Source: Bacillus glycinifermentans (GTDB lineage Bacteria; Bacillota; Bacilli; Bacillales; Bacillaceae). Taken from it: a stretch of 64,000 bases of DNA. A program made the translations under genes and the position numbers. Positions 1 to 9,079 of the stretch are shown here, in pieces. The DNA lies in the NCBI RefSeq assembly GCF_001042475.2, contig NZ_LECW02000026.1, positions 54,001-118,000 of the forward strand, given 5' to 3'. Within the stretch, counting starts at the first letter, position 1, and the number at the start of each line of letters is the position of its first letter. Under the pieces are notes generated by a model that was not told where the DNA came from, ran no database searches, and saw only the letters and a list, made by a program, of their open reading frames with translations.

Positions 1-99
1 ATAGTAAATGTGCCTCCATCATCTAAACTTATGTACCTTATTTTATGAACGCTAAAATCGCATTGTTCGCCTAATTTGGACGAAAAGGAGCAGAGGAAG

Positions 100-330
100 A
101 TGTATGTAACGATAAAAGAAACAGCAGAATACTTGTCGCTGTCAGAGGCCTATATTGAACAGCTCATCAGGGAAAAGAAGATCAGAGCCGTTCACGACGG
201 GCGGCAATTTTTAATCAACAAAGAACAATTCAGCACACATTTGGAACAGATGGAAAAATATAAAGAACTCGTCGAAGCGATCCTCAATGAACCGATCCCG
301 GAAGATCCGGATGTAAAGGACGAAGATTAG
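100..330 (+). CDS. Excisionase-family helix-turn-helix DNA-binding protein
   Basis: A 76-residue protein beginning MYVTIKETAEYLSLSE, the typical opening of the MerR-like/excisionase HTH_17 fold: helix, turn, and a recognition segment around residues 12-30, then a wing with a GRQFLI-type strand. The acidic C-terminal tail (PIPEDPDVKDED) is not part of the fold. An AAAGGAG site at 84-90 lies 9 bases before ATG 100, so I prefer this start over the in-frame TTG at 76. It is small and stands alone, with no integrase beside it, so a role in phage excision is not supported; transcriptional control is the more likely role. The target is unknown. Confidence 0.75.
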   Translation: MYVTIKETAEYLSLSEAYIEQLIREKKIRAVHDGRQFLINKEQFSTHLEQMEKYKELVEAILNEPIPEDPDVKDED

Positions 331-587
331 TACACCGTAAAAACGTTATGTAAACTAAATCTGATAAATAAGTCACAATTCAGGAAATGAAAGGGATGAA
401 AAAAGTCGCTTTAAACAAGTTTTAGACGATTTTATCTCATTTCCTAAACAATCGCGTTCATTTTTTGTTCAAAAAATGTTATTATTTAATAGTAAAATAT
501 ACATCGTGTTTTGAGATTGCAAGTTTTTCAGTTCCATTGCTGAAAAAGCAAGACAAACACACTTGGCAGTTCTTCTTTGCGGATTTG
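331..587. other. Intergenic leader region upstream of yjlC
   Basis: This AT-rich gap holds no gene. An imperfect inverted repeat (AGGAAATGA near 383, TCATTTCCT near 437) could form a long weak hairpin. A second short inverted repeat, CATTTTTTG/CAAAAAATG, lies at about 459-479 next to a possible promoter (TTGTTC 465-470 and TAATAG 487-492). These are tentative. Confidence 0.3.
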
Positions 588-607
588 TTTGTGCATAAAT
601 TCACAAA
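588..607. promoter_or_regulatory. Rex operator (ROP site) upstream of yjlC-ndh
   Basis: The sequence TTTGTGCATAAATTCACAAA is a perfect 6+6 inverted repeat with an 8-bp centre. It fits the Rex consensus TTGTGAA-N4-TTCACAA. In B. subtilis, Rex senses NADH/NAD+ and represses ndh, so the placement 80 bp before yjlC makes functional sense. Binding is inferred from sequence only. Confidence 0.8.
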
Positions 608-668
608 CCGAAACCAAAAAACTGCCTTCAAAAAATAGCACATTGCTTATTGTAAAGGAGAATTGGTT

Positions 669-1091
669 ATGCCGGAAACAATCGATCAAACAAACGAATC
701 TGTTAGTCAAAGCCAACGTGATCTTATTGATCAGCTGTTAAAGCCTGAAGTGCAGGAGTCTTTGACTGTCCTAGTCGACCAGCTTCCAAAGCTGACTGAA
801 CTGGTGAACATTTTGACGAAGTCTTATGATTTCGCGCAATCCGTAGCAACTGATGAAGTATTAAAAAGCGATACTGTAGGTGCCATTACAGAAATTCTTG
901 AGCCGGTAAAAGATACGGTGAAAGAAGTAGCGGCGACAGCGATTGAAGCTAAAGACCGCGCCGATGAAAGCAACGAGGTGATCGGACTGTTCGGCCTCTT
1001 AAGAATGCTGAAAGATCCGCAGGCTCAAAAACTGTTCCGCTTTGTCCAAAGCTACCTGCAAATCATGTCAGAACGCGAAAAACAAAAATAA
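669..1091 (+). CDS. yjlC: YjlC-like protein, DUF1641 family
   Basis: A 140-residue acidic, mostly helical protein, the same length as B. subtilis YjlC and in the same position immediately ahead of ndh. DUF1641 proteins have no established enzymatic activity. ATG 669 is preferred to the in-frame TTG at 663 because AAAGGAG at 654-660 is then 8 bases away. Only 42 bases separate it from ndh, with no terminator, so the two form an operon under the Rex box. The conserved pairing suggests a helper role for NADH dehydrogenase, but this is inference. Confidence 0.88.
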   Translation: MPETIDQTNESVSQSQRDLIDQLLKPEVQESLTVLVDQLPKLTELVNILTKSYDFAQSVATDEVLKSDTVGAITEILEPVKDTVKEVAATAIEAKDRADESNEVIGLFGLLRMLKDPQAQKLFRFVQSYLQIMSEREKQK

Positions 1092-1133
1092 ACACCTTCA
1101 GAATATATTTAGAATAAGGACGGAGGATTCATG

Positions 1134-2312
1134 ATGTCAAAACATATTGTCATTCTAGGCGCTGGTTACGGCGGTTTACTTTCTGCTTTAACAGTGCGCA
1201 AACATTACAGTAAAGAAGAAGCAAAAGTTACGGTGGTCAACCAATACCCGACTCACCAAATCATTACGGAACTGCACCGTCTTGCGGCAGGAAACGTATC
1301 AGAACAAGCGATCGCAATGCCGCTTACAAAGCTTTTCAAAGGAAAAGACATCGACCTTAAAATTGCAAAAGTGAACTCTTTTTCCGTTGATAAAAAAGAA
1401 GTGGCTCTATCAGACGGCACAACGTTAACATACGATGCACTCGTTGTCGGCCTTGGTTCTGTAACGGCTTACTTCGGCATTCCTGGCCTTGAAGAAAACA
1501 GCATGGTACTGAAATCCGCAAACGACGCGAACAAAATCTTTAAGCATGTTGAAGAACGCGTGCGCGAATACTCTATAACAAAAAATGAAGCTGATGCAAC
1601 GATCCTGATCGGCGGCGGCGGTTTAACAGGCGTTGAGCTTGTCGGCGAGCTTGCTGACATCATGCCGAACCTTACGAAAAAATACGGCGTAGACCCTAAA
1701 GAAATCAAATTGAAACTGGTTGAAGCAGGTCCGAAAATCCTTCCTGTTCTTCCGGACGATCTTATCGAACGCGCGACTGCAAGCCTTGAAAAACGCGGCG
1801 TTGAATTTTTAACAGGCCTTCCTGTCACAAATGTAGAAGGTAATGTCATTGATCTGAAAGACGGATCAAAAGTGGTTGCCAACACATTTGTTTGGACCGG
1901 CGGCGTACAAGGAAACCCGCTTGTCGGCGAATCAGGTCTTGAAGTCAACCGCGGACGCGCGACTGTAAACGAATTCCTTCAGTCTACATCACATGAAGAC
2001 GTGTTCGTTGCCGGAGACAGCGCCGTTGTCTTTGGTCCAGACGGCCGTCCATACCCGCCGACAGCGCAAATTGCATGGCAAATGGGCGAACTGATCGGAT
2101 ACAACCTGTATGCATACTTAGAAAACAAATCATTGGAAACGTTCAGCCCTGTTAACTCAGGTACGCTTGCAAGCCTTGGCCGCAAAGACGCGGTTGCTAT
2201 CATCGGCGCCAACTCAACAGCCTTGAAAGGTCTGCCTGCTTCCCTGATGAAAGAAGCGAGCAATGTCCGCTACCTAAGCCACATTAAAGGTCTGTTCAGT
2301 CTCGCATACTGA
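1134..2312 (+). CDS. ndh: Type II NADH dehydrogenase (non-proton-pumping NADH:menaquinone oxidoreductase)
   Basis: A 392-residue flavoprotein that passes electrons from NADH to the menaquinone pool at the inner face of the membrane. The N-terminal FAD-binding Rossmann motif is ILGAGYGG. The NADH-binding glycine-rich segment IGGGGLTGVELVGEL lies at about residues 155-170. The second FAD-contact motif FVAGDSA is near residue 290, followed by a C-terminal membrane-anchoring region. Length and start match B. subtilis Ndh. A GGAGG site is 7 bases before ATG 1134; ATG 1131 is an alternative. It is the second gene of the Rex-controlled yjlC-ndh operon, so expression should fall when NADH is low. Confidence 0.95.
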   Translation: MSKHIVILGAGYGGLLSALTVRKHYSKEEAKVTVVNQYPTHQIITELHRLAAGNVSEQAIAMPLTKLFKGKDIDLKIAKVNSFSVDKKEVALSDGTTLTYDALVVGLGSVTAYFGIPGLEENSMVLKSANDANKIFKHVEERVREYSITKNEADATILIGGGGLTGVELVGELADIMPNLTKKYGVDPKEIKLKLVEAGPKILPVLPDDLIERATASLEKRGVEFLTGLPVTNVEGNVIDLKDGSKVVANTFVWTGGVQGNPLVGESGLEVNRGRATVNEFLQSTSHEDVFVAGDSAVVFGPDGRPYPPTAQIAWQMGELIGYNLYAYLENKSLETFSPVNSGTLASLGRKDAVAIIGANSTALKGLPASLMKEASNVRYLSHIKGLFSLAY

Positions 2313-2321
2313 TAAAATTCC

Positions 2322-2360
2322 AACGCTACTTATAGTGTAAACGATAAGTAGCGTTTTTTT
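2322..2360 (+). terminator. Rho-independent terminator after ndh
   Basis: ACGCTACTTAT pairs with ATAAGTAGCGT across a short loop, followed by seven Ts. Confidence 0.9.
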
Positions 2361-2474
2361 ATGCCCTAAATTTGACGGGAAAATGAAATATTTTGAAATT
2401 TGGCCCTTAAAAAAAGTATATCCGGCCCCTTTTTGCAATAAAGTATTAAAACATGCCTAAAGGGGAGGACATAC

Positions 2475-3959
2475 ATGAACAAGACCATTAAGATCAGCTT
2501 GTGCATCATGATGATTGCCGTATTGGCGCTCTTCTCCCGCCTCAATCCGGAAGAGCCCGCCGCCGTTGCTGCAGAAAATAAAGACGGGCTGTCCGCTGAG
2601 CTTGACCGGCTTTTAAAAGAAGAGCCCGCCTTGCAGGGGGCGCTTGCCGGAATCAGTGTCAGATCCGCCGAAACCGGAGAAGTCGTCTACAATCATATGG
2701 GGGACGTCCGGCTGAGGCCCGCATCGAGCCTCAAGCTTCTGACAGCTGCAGCTTCGCTTTCTGTGCTTGGCGGGGATTATACGTTTGCGACAGAGGTGCT
2801 GGCTGACGGTACGGTGAAAGGGAAAACCTTGAAAGGAAACCTCTATATAAAAGGGAAAGGGGATCCTACGCTGCTCCCGGCCGATTTTGATCAGATGGCA
2901 GAAGATCTCAGCCAAAAAGGGATTACGCGCATTCGCGGAAATCTGATCGGGGATGATTCCTGGTATGATGATGTCCGCTATTCGCCTGACGTATCCTGGA
3001 GCGATGAACATACATATTACGGCGCACAGATTTCCGCTCTTACCGCGTCGCCGAATGAAGACTATGATGCCGGCACGGTCATCGTCGACGTCAATCCCGG
3101 CCGAAAAAGCGGCGGCAAACCGGCGGTGACGGTCTCCCCGAAAACGGAGTATGTAAAGATTGCCAATCATGCCAAAACCGTACCGGCCAACGGGAAAAAA
3201 GACATCACAATCGAACGGGAACACGGCACAAATACGATCCAAATCAAAGGAACGATTCCAAAGGAAGCATCAAAAGTCAGAGAATGGGTCGCGGTTTGGG
3301 AGCCGGCGGGCTATGCGCTAGATTTGTTTAAACAGGCGCTCGACCGGCAAGGCATTCAAGTGCTTGGAAAAGTAAAAACCGCAAGCACCCCGAATAACGC
3401 TCGCCGCATCATAGTCCACCGATCGATGCCGCTTTCGGAACTGATCGTGCCTTTTATGAAACTCAGCAACAACGGCCATGCCGAAACGCTGGTCAAGGAA
3501 ATGGGGAAGACGGTCAAAAAAGAAGGCAGCTGGGAGAAAGGGCTTGAGGTTTTACATAAGAAGCTTCCCGATTTTTTAGTCGATCCGGACAACGTCCTTC
3601 TGAGAGACGGTTCAGGCATCTCCCATATCAATCTCATCACCGCGCATCAGATCACAAGCCTGCTGTATTCCGTACAGGATAAACCATGGTTTTCCTCTTA
3701 TCTTCGTTCACTGCCCGTTTCCGGTGAAAGCGACAGAATGGTTGGGGGAACATTGCGCAACCGGATGAAAAAACCAGAGCTCAAAGGCAAAGTCAAGGCA
3801 AAAACGGGCTCTCTTTCGACAGTCAGTTCATTATCCGGCTATGTCGAAACGAAAAGCGGGAAAACGTTGATTTTCTCAATTATCTTAAACCAGCTGCTGG
3901 ATGAAGAAAAAGGAAAAGAGATCGAAGACAAGATCGCTGAACGATTGGCCGGCCAATAA
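2475..3959 (+). CDS. dacC: D-alanyl-D-alanine carboxypeptidase/endopeptidase (PBP4a, class C PBP)
   Basis: A 494-residue secreted penicillin-binding protein of peptidase family S13 that trims peptidoglycan stem peptides. The N-terminus is a signal peptide (hydrophobic core at residues 8-20, then AVAAE). The three active-site motifs are present in order: SxxK as SSLK near residue 84, SxN as SNN near 333, and KTG near 443. Length is close to B. subtilis DacC (491 aa). A GGGGAGG site precedes ATG 2475. It is monocistronic, with terminators on both sides. In B. subtilis it is a SigH-dependent stationary-phase gene; I did not resolve a SigH promoter here. Confidence 0.94.
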   Translation: MNKTIKISLCIMMIAVLALFSRLNPEEPAAVAAENKDGLSAELDRLLKEEPALQGALAGISVRSAETGEVVYNHMGDVRLRPASSLKLLTAAASLSVLGGDYTFATEVLADGTVKGKTLKGNLYIKGKGDPTLLPADFDQMAEDLSQKGITRIRGNLIGDDSWYDDVRYSPDVSWSDEHTYYGAQISALTASPNEDYDAGTVIVDVNPGRKSGGKPAVTVSPKTEYVKIANHAKTVPANGKKDITIEREHGTNTIQIKGTIPKEASKVREWVAVWEPAGYALDLFKQALDRQGIQVLGKVKTASTPNNARRIIVHRSMPLSELIVPFMKLSNNGHAETLVKEMGKTVKKEGSWEKGLEVLHKKLPDFLVDPDNVLLRDGSGISHINLITAHQITSLLYSVQDKPWFSSYLRSLPVSGESDRMVGGTLRNRMKKPELKGKVKAKTGSLSTVSSLSGYVETKSGKTLIFSIILNQLLDEEKGKEIEDKIAERLAGQ

Positions 3960-3979
3960 CAGCAGCTTCCCTTGCTCCT

Positions 3980-4009
3980 GGGCTGTTCCGGGACAGCCCC
4001 GATTTTTTT
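3980..4009 (+). terminator. Terminator after dacC
   Basis: GGGCTGT/ACAGCCC hairpin followed by a T run. Confidence 0.85.
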
Positions 4010-4025
4010 CAAAAGTTATAAAGAA

Positions 4026-4046
4026 GGCCCTTCTAAGGGCTTTTTT
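4026..4046 (+). terminator. Second terminator downstream of dacC
   Basis: GCCCTT-CT-AAGGGC hairpin followed by six Ts. It lies 17 bases after the first terminator, making a tandem pair. Confidence 0.75.
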
Positions 4047-4235
4047 CCATTTCTACAGCATTATAAGATTCGTGTCTCCTTTTGAATCCGCAAAGCGAAA
4101 AGTGAAAGATCATTAATTTTCCTCGTCCCCGGCAAATACCGTTTCTATTAATAGTAAATATTCATATGATTTAAATATTAATGTGCAAGTCGAAATCTAT
4201 AGTCATCATCAATAGATGTAAAAGGAGGGCGACGT

Positions 4236-4847
4236 ATGCCGCTGCATAAAAAAATCAAAAAACAAAAGGAGGAAAATCTCAGGAAGCCTCTGTTGGCGTC
4301 AACGGCAACACCGGGGACAAATCTATTGAAAGGAAGGGCAGCTAGATCAATTCAGCAAAGCCAACAAAATCAACTTAATGAAGTGTTACCGACAGGAGGT
4401 GCAGCAGACCCGCCATCAGCATTCAGGGCTAGTAGAGGTGGACCTCAACCTTTAACTATATCTGCAACAACGGAAGTCATATATAATATAGAAGAATTGG
4501 ATCTGCTTGAGGAGTATAATACTGCTACAGGGGACTTTATCGCACAGCAGGCAGGTTTATATTCGTTCAATGCAAGTATTTTCTTTGTCCCAGAAACAGA
4601 CGGAATACCGTTTTTCGTGAGTCTATATATACGAAGAAATGGTGGCATCGAAGCCGCAACAGAGGCTGCTAATACAGGCAATGGAAGGATTTCAGTGGTA
4701 CCAAGTGTCTCTGCTGTCCTTCAGTTACAAGCAGGAGATTTAGTAGACGTAGCCGCTACAACCAGTATAGACGGAGAAATTAGCCCTTTACCGGTTTATG
4801 CACCTTATACACGTTTTGAAGGAGTCTTTATACCTGAAGCGGAATAA
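4236..4847 (+). CDS. C1q/TNF-like jelly-roll domain protein
   Basis: A 203-residue protein. Residues 1-65 are basic and glutamine-rich (KKIKKQKEE, QQSQQNQLNE) with no signal peptide. Residues 70-200 form a C1q-like beta jelly roll: AFRASRGG, a VIYNIEELDLLEEYN segment, then TGDFIAQQAGLYSFNASIFF, the characteristic first half of the fold, ending FEGVFI. In Bacillus, C1q-like domains cap trimeric surface or exosporium proteins such as BclA, but no collagen-type GXY repeat is present here. AAGGAGG at 4222-4228 fixes the start. It is monocistronic. A spore-surface role is plausible but unproven. Confidence 0.75.
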   Translation: MPLHKKIKKQKEENLRKPLLASTATPGTNLLKGRAARSIQQSQQNQLNEVLPTGGAADPPSAFRASRGGPQPLTISATTEVIYNIEELDLLEEYNTATGDFIAQQAGLYSFNASIFFVPETDGIPFFVSLYIRRNGGIEAATEAANTGNGRISVVPSVSAVLQLQAGDLVDVAATTSIDGEISPLPVYAPYTRFEGVFIPEAE

Positions 4848-4869
4848 AACGTTTAAATGAAGATCGCGA

Positions 4870-4912
4870 ATGAAATAGGCCCTTCTCAAATTGGGAAGAG
4901 CTATTTCATTTC
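4870..4912 (+). terminator. Terminator after the C1q-like gene
   Basis: GAAATAG…CTATTTC outer stem with an inner CCCTTCTC/GGGAAGAG pairing, then a T-rich tail. Confidence 0.7.
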
Positions 4913-5051
4913 TTCGGCCTGCAACATCCAAAAATGTAACGAGGTTTGTGTTTCACTTTACATCCACGACATGAAAAAGCTGAAATTTGTGCAATGGATT
5001 TTCCCTTTTGTACTTCGGTTTCTTGATCTTTTAAAAAGGGCAGCCGCTTAA

Positions 5052-5265
5052 TAAACCACACAGAGCTCGCGGGTAAAACGGGACGTTTCCTATAAAATTC
5101 TATAATATTGAATCCGGGAAATTAGCGTTAAAAGCGGGAAATACCAGCCATCATCCTCTTATATTTTTGAGAAACAAGCCAATTTTTAAGGGAGTAATGC
5201 CTTATTCATCGGGCTGGTAATGAATGATATAATGGCCAATATTCACTAAAAAAGGAGGCGTAATC
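5052..5265 (+). promoter_or_regulatory. Promoter region of the small secreted protein gene
   Basis: This AT-rich gap contains TATAAT at 5228-5233, 38 bases before the gene and a plausible -10 box. The matching -35 is weak. AAAGGAGG lies just before ATG 5266. Nothing else was recognised. Confidence 0.4.
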
Positions 5266-5667
5266 ATGAATCGCAGCAAAATCGGGGCCGTATTGTTCAC
5301 TGCAATGTGCACGCTTTTATTGCCGTTTTCTACTGCGTTTGCAAGCGGCGCACAAACCGCAGGAGCCGGCGAATGGGACAAGCTCGGCACGTATACCTAT
5401 ATTTACTCCAGCAAGCCGGTCTATTCCAGCGGAGGAGATTTTAGAGTCTGCCTGTCTTCAAGCGCCGGCTTTTCCTTGACAATTCATCTTTATGAAGATG
5501 ATCCAGGGAGCAATCAAGACGAATACGTCGGGGCAAACTATTTTTCTCCCGGTGAATGTCATACTTTTAAGAATATTGGTAAATTTGTAGATGGAGATAA
5601 TCGTAAGGCAGAATTCTATGCTTACGATTACTCCGGCAAATATGTGACCGTTACGTTTTATGATTGA
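5266..5667 (+). CDS. Small secreted protein of unknown function
   Basis: A 133-residue preprotein. The signal peptide has an RSK N-region, a hydrophobic core (AVLFTAMCTLLLPF) and an AFA-SG cleavage site near residue 28. The mature ~105 residues are aromatic-rich and likely beta (YTYIYSSKPVY, SLTIHLYEDD, YVTVTFYD). Two cysteines (VCLSS, GECHTF) could form a disulphide. The fold resembles small extracellular Bacillus beta-sandwich proteins, but I recognise no family. It is monocistronic, with a terminator following. Confidence 0.7.
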   Translation: MNRSKIGAVLFTAMCTLLLPFSTAFASGAQTAGAGEWDKLGTYTYIYSSKPVYSSGGDFRVCLSSSAGFSLTIHLYEDDPGSNQDEYVGANYFSPGECHTFKNIGKFVDGDNRKAEFYAYDYSGKYVTVTFYD

Positions 5668-5676
5668 TTTTAGATG

Positions 5677-5709
5677 ACCCCGCTGCTCTTTGAGTCGGCG
5701 GTTTTTTTG
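5677..5709 (+). terminator. Terminator after the small secreted protein gene
   Basis: CCGC…GCGG-centred hairpin followed by seven Ts. Confidence 0.65.
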
Positions 5710-5847
5710 TCTCTTTTGTTTTATATAACAGTTAAATAAAAACTTTTTATTATTATACTACAGATTTGATTGTTGAGTTTTCCTCCATAGCTCGTCATCT
5801 TCAATTTGTGTATGTTCTGAGAACTTTGTTCATAACTTCACATATTG

Positions 5848-5863
5848 TGTGACTTTTTTCACA
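5848..5863. promoter_or_regulatory. Fnr box upstream of pflB
   Basis: TGTGA-CTTTTT-TCACA is a perfect match to the Bacillus Fnr consensus TGTGA-N6-TCACA. A -10-like TAAGAT at 5886-5891 puts a start near 5897, so the box centre (5855.5) sits at about -41.5, the classical activator position. This predicts anaerobic induction of pflBA. Confidence 0.88.
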
Positions 5864-5941
5864 TTCAAAACTGTTCTACCCAACATAAGATAAAAATGTA
5901 GTATCTGTTATACAAATCGAATGATAAAAGAGGTGGATGAC

Positions 5942-8166
5942 ATGGAACAATGGAAAGGCTTCACTACGAATGTATGGCAAAAAGAAGTGAACGTGCGAGA
6001 TTTCATTTTGAACAACTTTCAGCCCTATGAAGGTGACGAATCGTTTCTGCAGCCTCCAACCAAAGCAACAACCGCATTGTGGGATCAAGTGATGGAATTG
6101 TCGAAAAAAGAGCGCGAAAACGGCGGGGTTCTCGATATGGATACGGAAATCGTATCAACGATTACCTCACACGGCCCGGGGTATCTGAATCAAGACCTGG
6201 AGAAAGTTGTCGGCGTTCAGACAGATGCGCCGTTTAAGCGTTCTCTTCAGCCTTTCGGCGGAATCCGCATGGCAAAGCAGGCCTGTGAGTCTTACGGTTT
6301 TGAATTAGATCAGGAAGTAGAACGAATTTTTACCGATTACCGGAAAACTCACAACCAGGGTGTATTTGACGCGTACACAGATGAAATGAAGCTTGCCCGT
6401 AAAGTCGGCATCATTACCGGGCTACCGGATGCATACGGACGCGGCCGGATCATCGGGACTACCGGCGGGTCGCTCTTTACGGCGTCGATTTCTTAATCAA
6501 TGAAAAGAAAAAAGATGCGGCCGCCACTTCAAAGCTCATGACTGAAGAAAACATCAGGCTGCGTGAAGAGCTGACCGAGCAGATTCGGGCCCTGCACGAA
6601 TTGAAAGAAATGGCAGCCCGATACGGCTTCGATATTTCAGAGCCGGCTTCAAACGCAAAGGAAGCGTTTCAATGGCTGTACTTTGCATATTTAGCTGCCA
6701 TCAAAGAACAAAACGGAGCGGCGATGAGCCTAGGCCGCGTCTCGACTTTCCTGGATATTTACATTGACAGGGATTTGCAGAACGGGGTACTGACGGAGCA
6801 GGAAGCTCAAGAACTTGTCGACCATTTCGTCATGAAGCTGCGCTTAGTCAAATTCGCCCGCACCCCGGATTACAACGAATTGTTCAGCGGCGACCCGACG
6901 TGGGTAACCGAATCAATCGGCGGAATAGCTCATGACGGACGTCCTCTTGTCACGAAGAACTCTTTCCGTTTTCTTCACACGCTCGATAATCTGGGGCCTG
7001 CACCCGAACCGAACTTAACCGTGCTTTGGTCTGTCAGACTGCCTGAACGCTTTAAACAATATTGTGCAAGCATGTCCATTAAAACGAGCTCGATCCAGTA
7101 TGAAAACGATGACATAATGCGTCCCGAATACGGCGATGATTACGGGATCGCATGCTGTGTATCGGCGATGGCAATCGGCAAACAAATGCAGTTTTTCGGG
7201 GCACGCGCCAACTTGGCGAAAGCGCTTCTATACGCGATTAACGGCGGAAAAGACGAAAAGCATAAGGTTCAAGTCGGACCGGAAATGCCGCCTGTCACAT
7301 CAGACGTTCTGGAGTACGACGAAGTGATGCATAAGTTTGATCAAACGATGGAATGGCTTGCAGGGCTGTATATTAACACGCTGAATGTGATCCATTACAT
7401 GCACGACAAATACTCCTATGAACGAATCGAAATGGCGCTTCATGACACCGATATTCTCCGTACAATGGCAACAGGCATCGCAGGATTGAGCGTTGTGGCC
7501 GATTCGTTAAGCGCTATCAAACATGCAAAAGTAAAAGTGATCCGGGATGAAAACGGCATCGCCGTTGATTTTGAAACAGAAGGCGATTTCCCTAAATACG
7601 GAAACAACGATGACCGCGTGGACAAGATTGCTGTCGAGATTGTTGAAACATTTATGAAGAAGCTGCGCAAACATCAAACATACCGCCAGTCGCTTCCGAC
7701 GATGTCCATCTTAACGATTACATCAAACGTCGTCTACGGGAAGAAAACGGGAAATACGCCTGACGGCCGCCGGGCAGGAGAACCGTTTGCCCCTGGAGCA
7801 AATCCGATGCACGGACGCGACACAAAAGGTACGCTTGCTTCCCTTTCATCGGTCGCAAAACTGCCTTACAGCTATGCGATGGACGGAATTTCGAATACGT
7901 TCTCGATCATTCCGAAAGCTCTCGGCAAAGACGATGCAAGCCGGGCCGTCCATTTAGCGAGCATACTTGACGGATATGCCAAAAAAGCGGGGCATCACTT
8001 AAATGTCAACGTATTCAACAGGGAAACCTTGCTTGATGCGATGGAGCACCCGGAAGAGTATCCGCAGTTAACCATTCGCGTATCTGGCTATGCCGTCAAC
8101 TTCATTAAGCTGACAAAAGAACAGCAATTGGACGTGATCAGCCGTACGTTCCACGAAACAATGTAA
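5942..8166 (+). pseudogene. pflB: Pyruvate formate-lyase, frameshifted by one base
   Basis: Formate C-acetyltransferase converts pyruvate and CoA to acetyl-CoA and formate during fermentation. The reading frame breaks after about 171 codons: in the G run at 6455-6457 (…ATCATCGGGACTAC) one G is missing, which converts [15 protein letters not shown] into a short out-of-frame tail ending at 6496. With the G restored the product is about 741 residues, the normal length. The downstream part keeps the catalytic cysteine pair (IACCVSAM) and the C-terminal glycyl-radical motif RVSGYA. ATG 5942 has an AAAGAGGTG site 6-7 bases upstream. Either the strain is pfl-negative or this is a homopolymer error. 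Confidence 0.93.
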
Positions 8167-8224
8167 CTTAAAATAAGGCGGGGCGCCCTTTTACGCTCCG
8201 CTCCCATCACAAGGGGGGATCTTC

Positions 8225-8992
8225 ATGATGAACGGACGCATCCATTCGATTGAAACATTCGGTACCGTCGATGGTCCAGGGATTCGATATGTCGTTTTTA
8301 TGCAAGGGTGTTTATTGCGCTGCCAATTTTGTCATAATGCAGATACATGGGAAATCGGAGCGGGACGGGAAATATCCGTTTCCGAAATCGTCGATGACGT
8401 TCTCTCATACCTCCCGTATATGGCGTCTTCCGGCGGCGGGATCACGGTCAGCGGAGGAGAACCGCTTTTGCAGCTTCCCTTTTTGACAGAACTGTTCAAG
8501 GCGTGCAAACAACGCGGCATTCATACGGCGCTCGATTCTTCAGGGGGATGTTATTCAAAAGCACCGGCGTTTCAGGAACAGATCAGCGAATTGATGCAAT
8601 ATACGGATCTTGTTTTGCTCGATCTTAAACAAATCAATCGCAAAAAGCATCTGGAACTAACCGGAATGCCGAATGACCACATCCTCGATTTCGCGAAATT
8701 TCTCAGCGAACGTCGTATCCCTGTCTGGATTCGCCACGTTCTCGTTCCGGGGGTTACGGATATTGACGAAGATTTAAACGAACTCGGAACGTTTATCGGC
8801 GGACTTTCGAATGTCGAAAAGGTGGAGGTTCTCCCATATCATAAACTCGGCGTCTATAAGTGGGAAGCGCTCGGCCTTGAGTACCCTTTAAAAGGAATCG
8901 AACCCCCTGCTGAAGAACGGGTTGAACATGCATACAAATGCTTAACCGCTCATATCAACCGCAGGCAGCCGTTTACCGAAACGCTTGCATAA
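8225..8992 (+). CDS. pflA: Pyruvate formate-lyase-activating enzyme (radical SAM)
   Basis: A 255-residue radical SAM enzyme that installs the glycyl radical on PflB. The CxxxCxxC cluster motif is CLLRCQFC (residues 29-36), followed by the SAM-binding GGE segment (VSGGEPLL). It lies 58 bases after pflB with its own AAGGGGGG site, and shares the Fnr-controlled promoter. The gene is intact although its substrate gene pflB is frameshifted. ATG 8228 is an alternative start. Confidence 0.95.
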   Translation: MMNGRIHSIETFGTVDGPGIRYVVFMQGCLLRCQFCHNADTWEIGAGREISVSEIVDDVLSYLPYMASSGGGITVSGGEPLLQLPFLTELFKACKQRGIHTALDSSGGCYSKAPAFQEQISELMQYTDLVLLDLKQINRKKHLELTGMPNDHILDFAKFLSERRIPVWIRHVLVPGVTDIDEDLNELGTFIGGLSNVEKVEVLPYHKLGVYKWEALGLEYPLKGIEPPAEERVEHAYKCLTAHINRRQPFTETLA

Positions 8993-9007
8993 AAGCGTTC
9001 GTTTTTT
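8979..9007 (+). terminator. Terminator at the end of pflBA
   Basis: AACGCTT/AAGCGTT hairpin overlapping the pflA stop codon, followed by a T run. Confidence 0.75.
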
Positions 9008-9079
9008 ATAATAGTAAAACAGATGTGAGACACATACGTCGAACGGCAATACAATTTAAAAAGCAGGGTGGACAGCATA

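Noticed and set aside
1469..1948. 159-codon minus-strand ORF within ndh
   Set aside because: Antisense shadow of a clearly identified gene.
2613..3242. 209-codon minus-strand ORF within dacC
   Set aside because: Antisense shadow; the forward frame has all PBP motifs.
4857..5051. 64-codon plus-strand ORF after the C1q-like gene
   Set aside because: It overlaps the terminator hairpin of the preceding gene, has no ribosome site and no protein-like composition.
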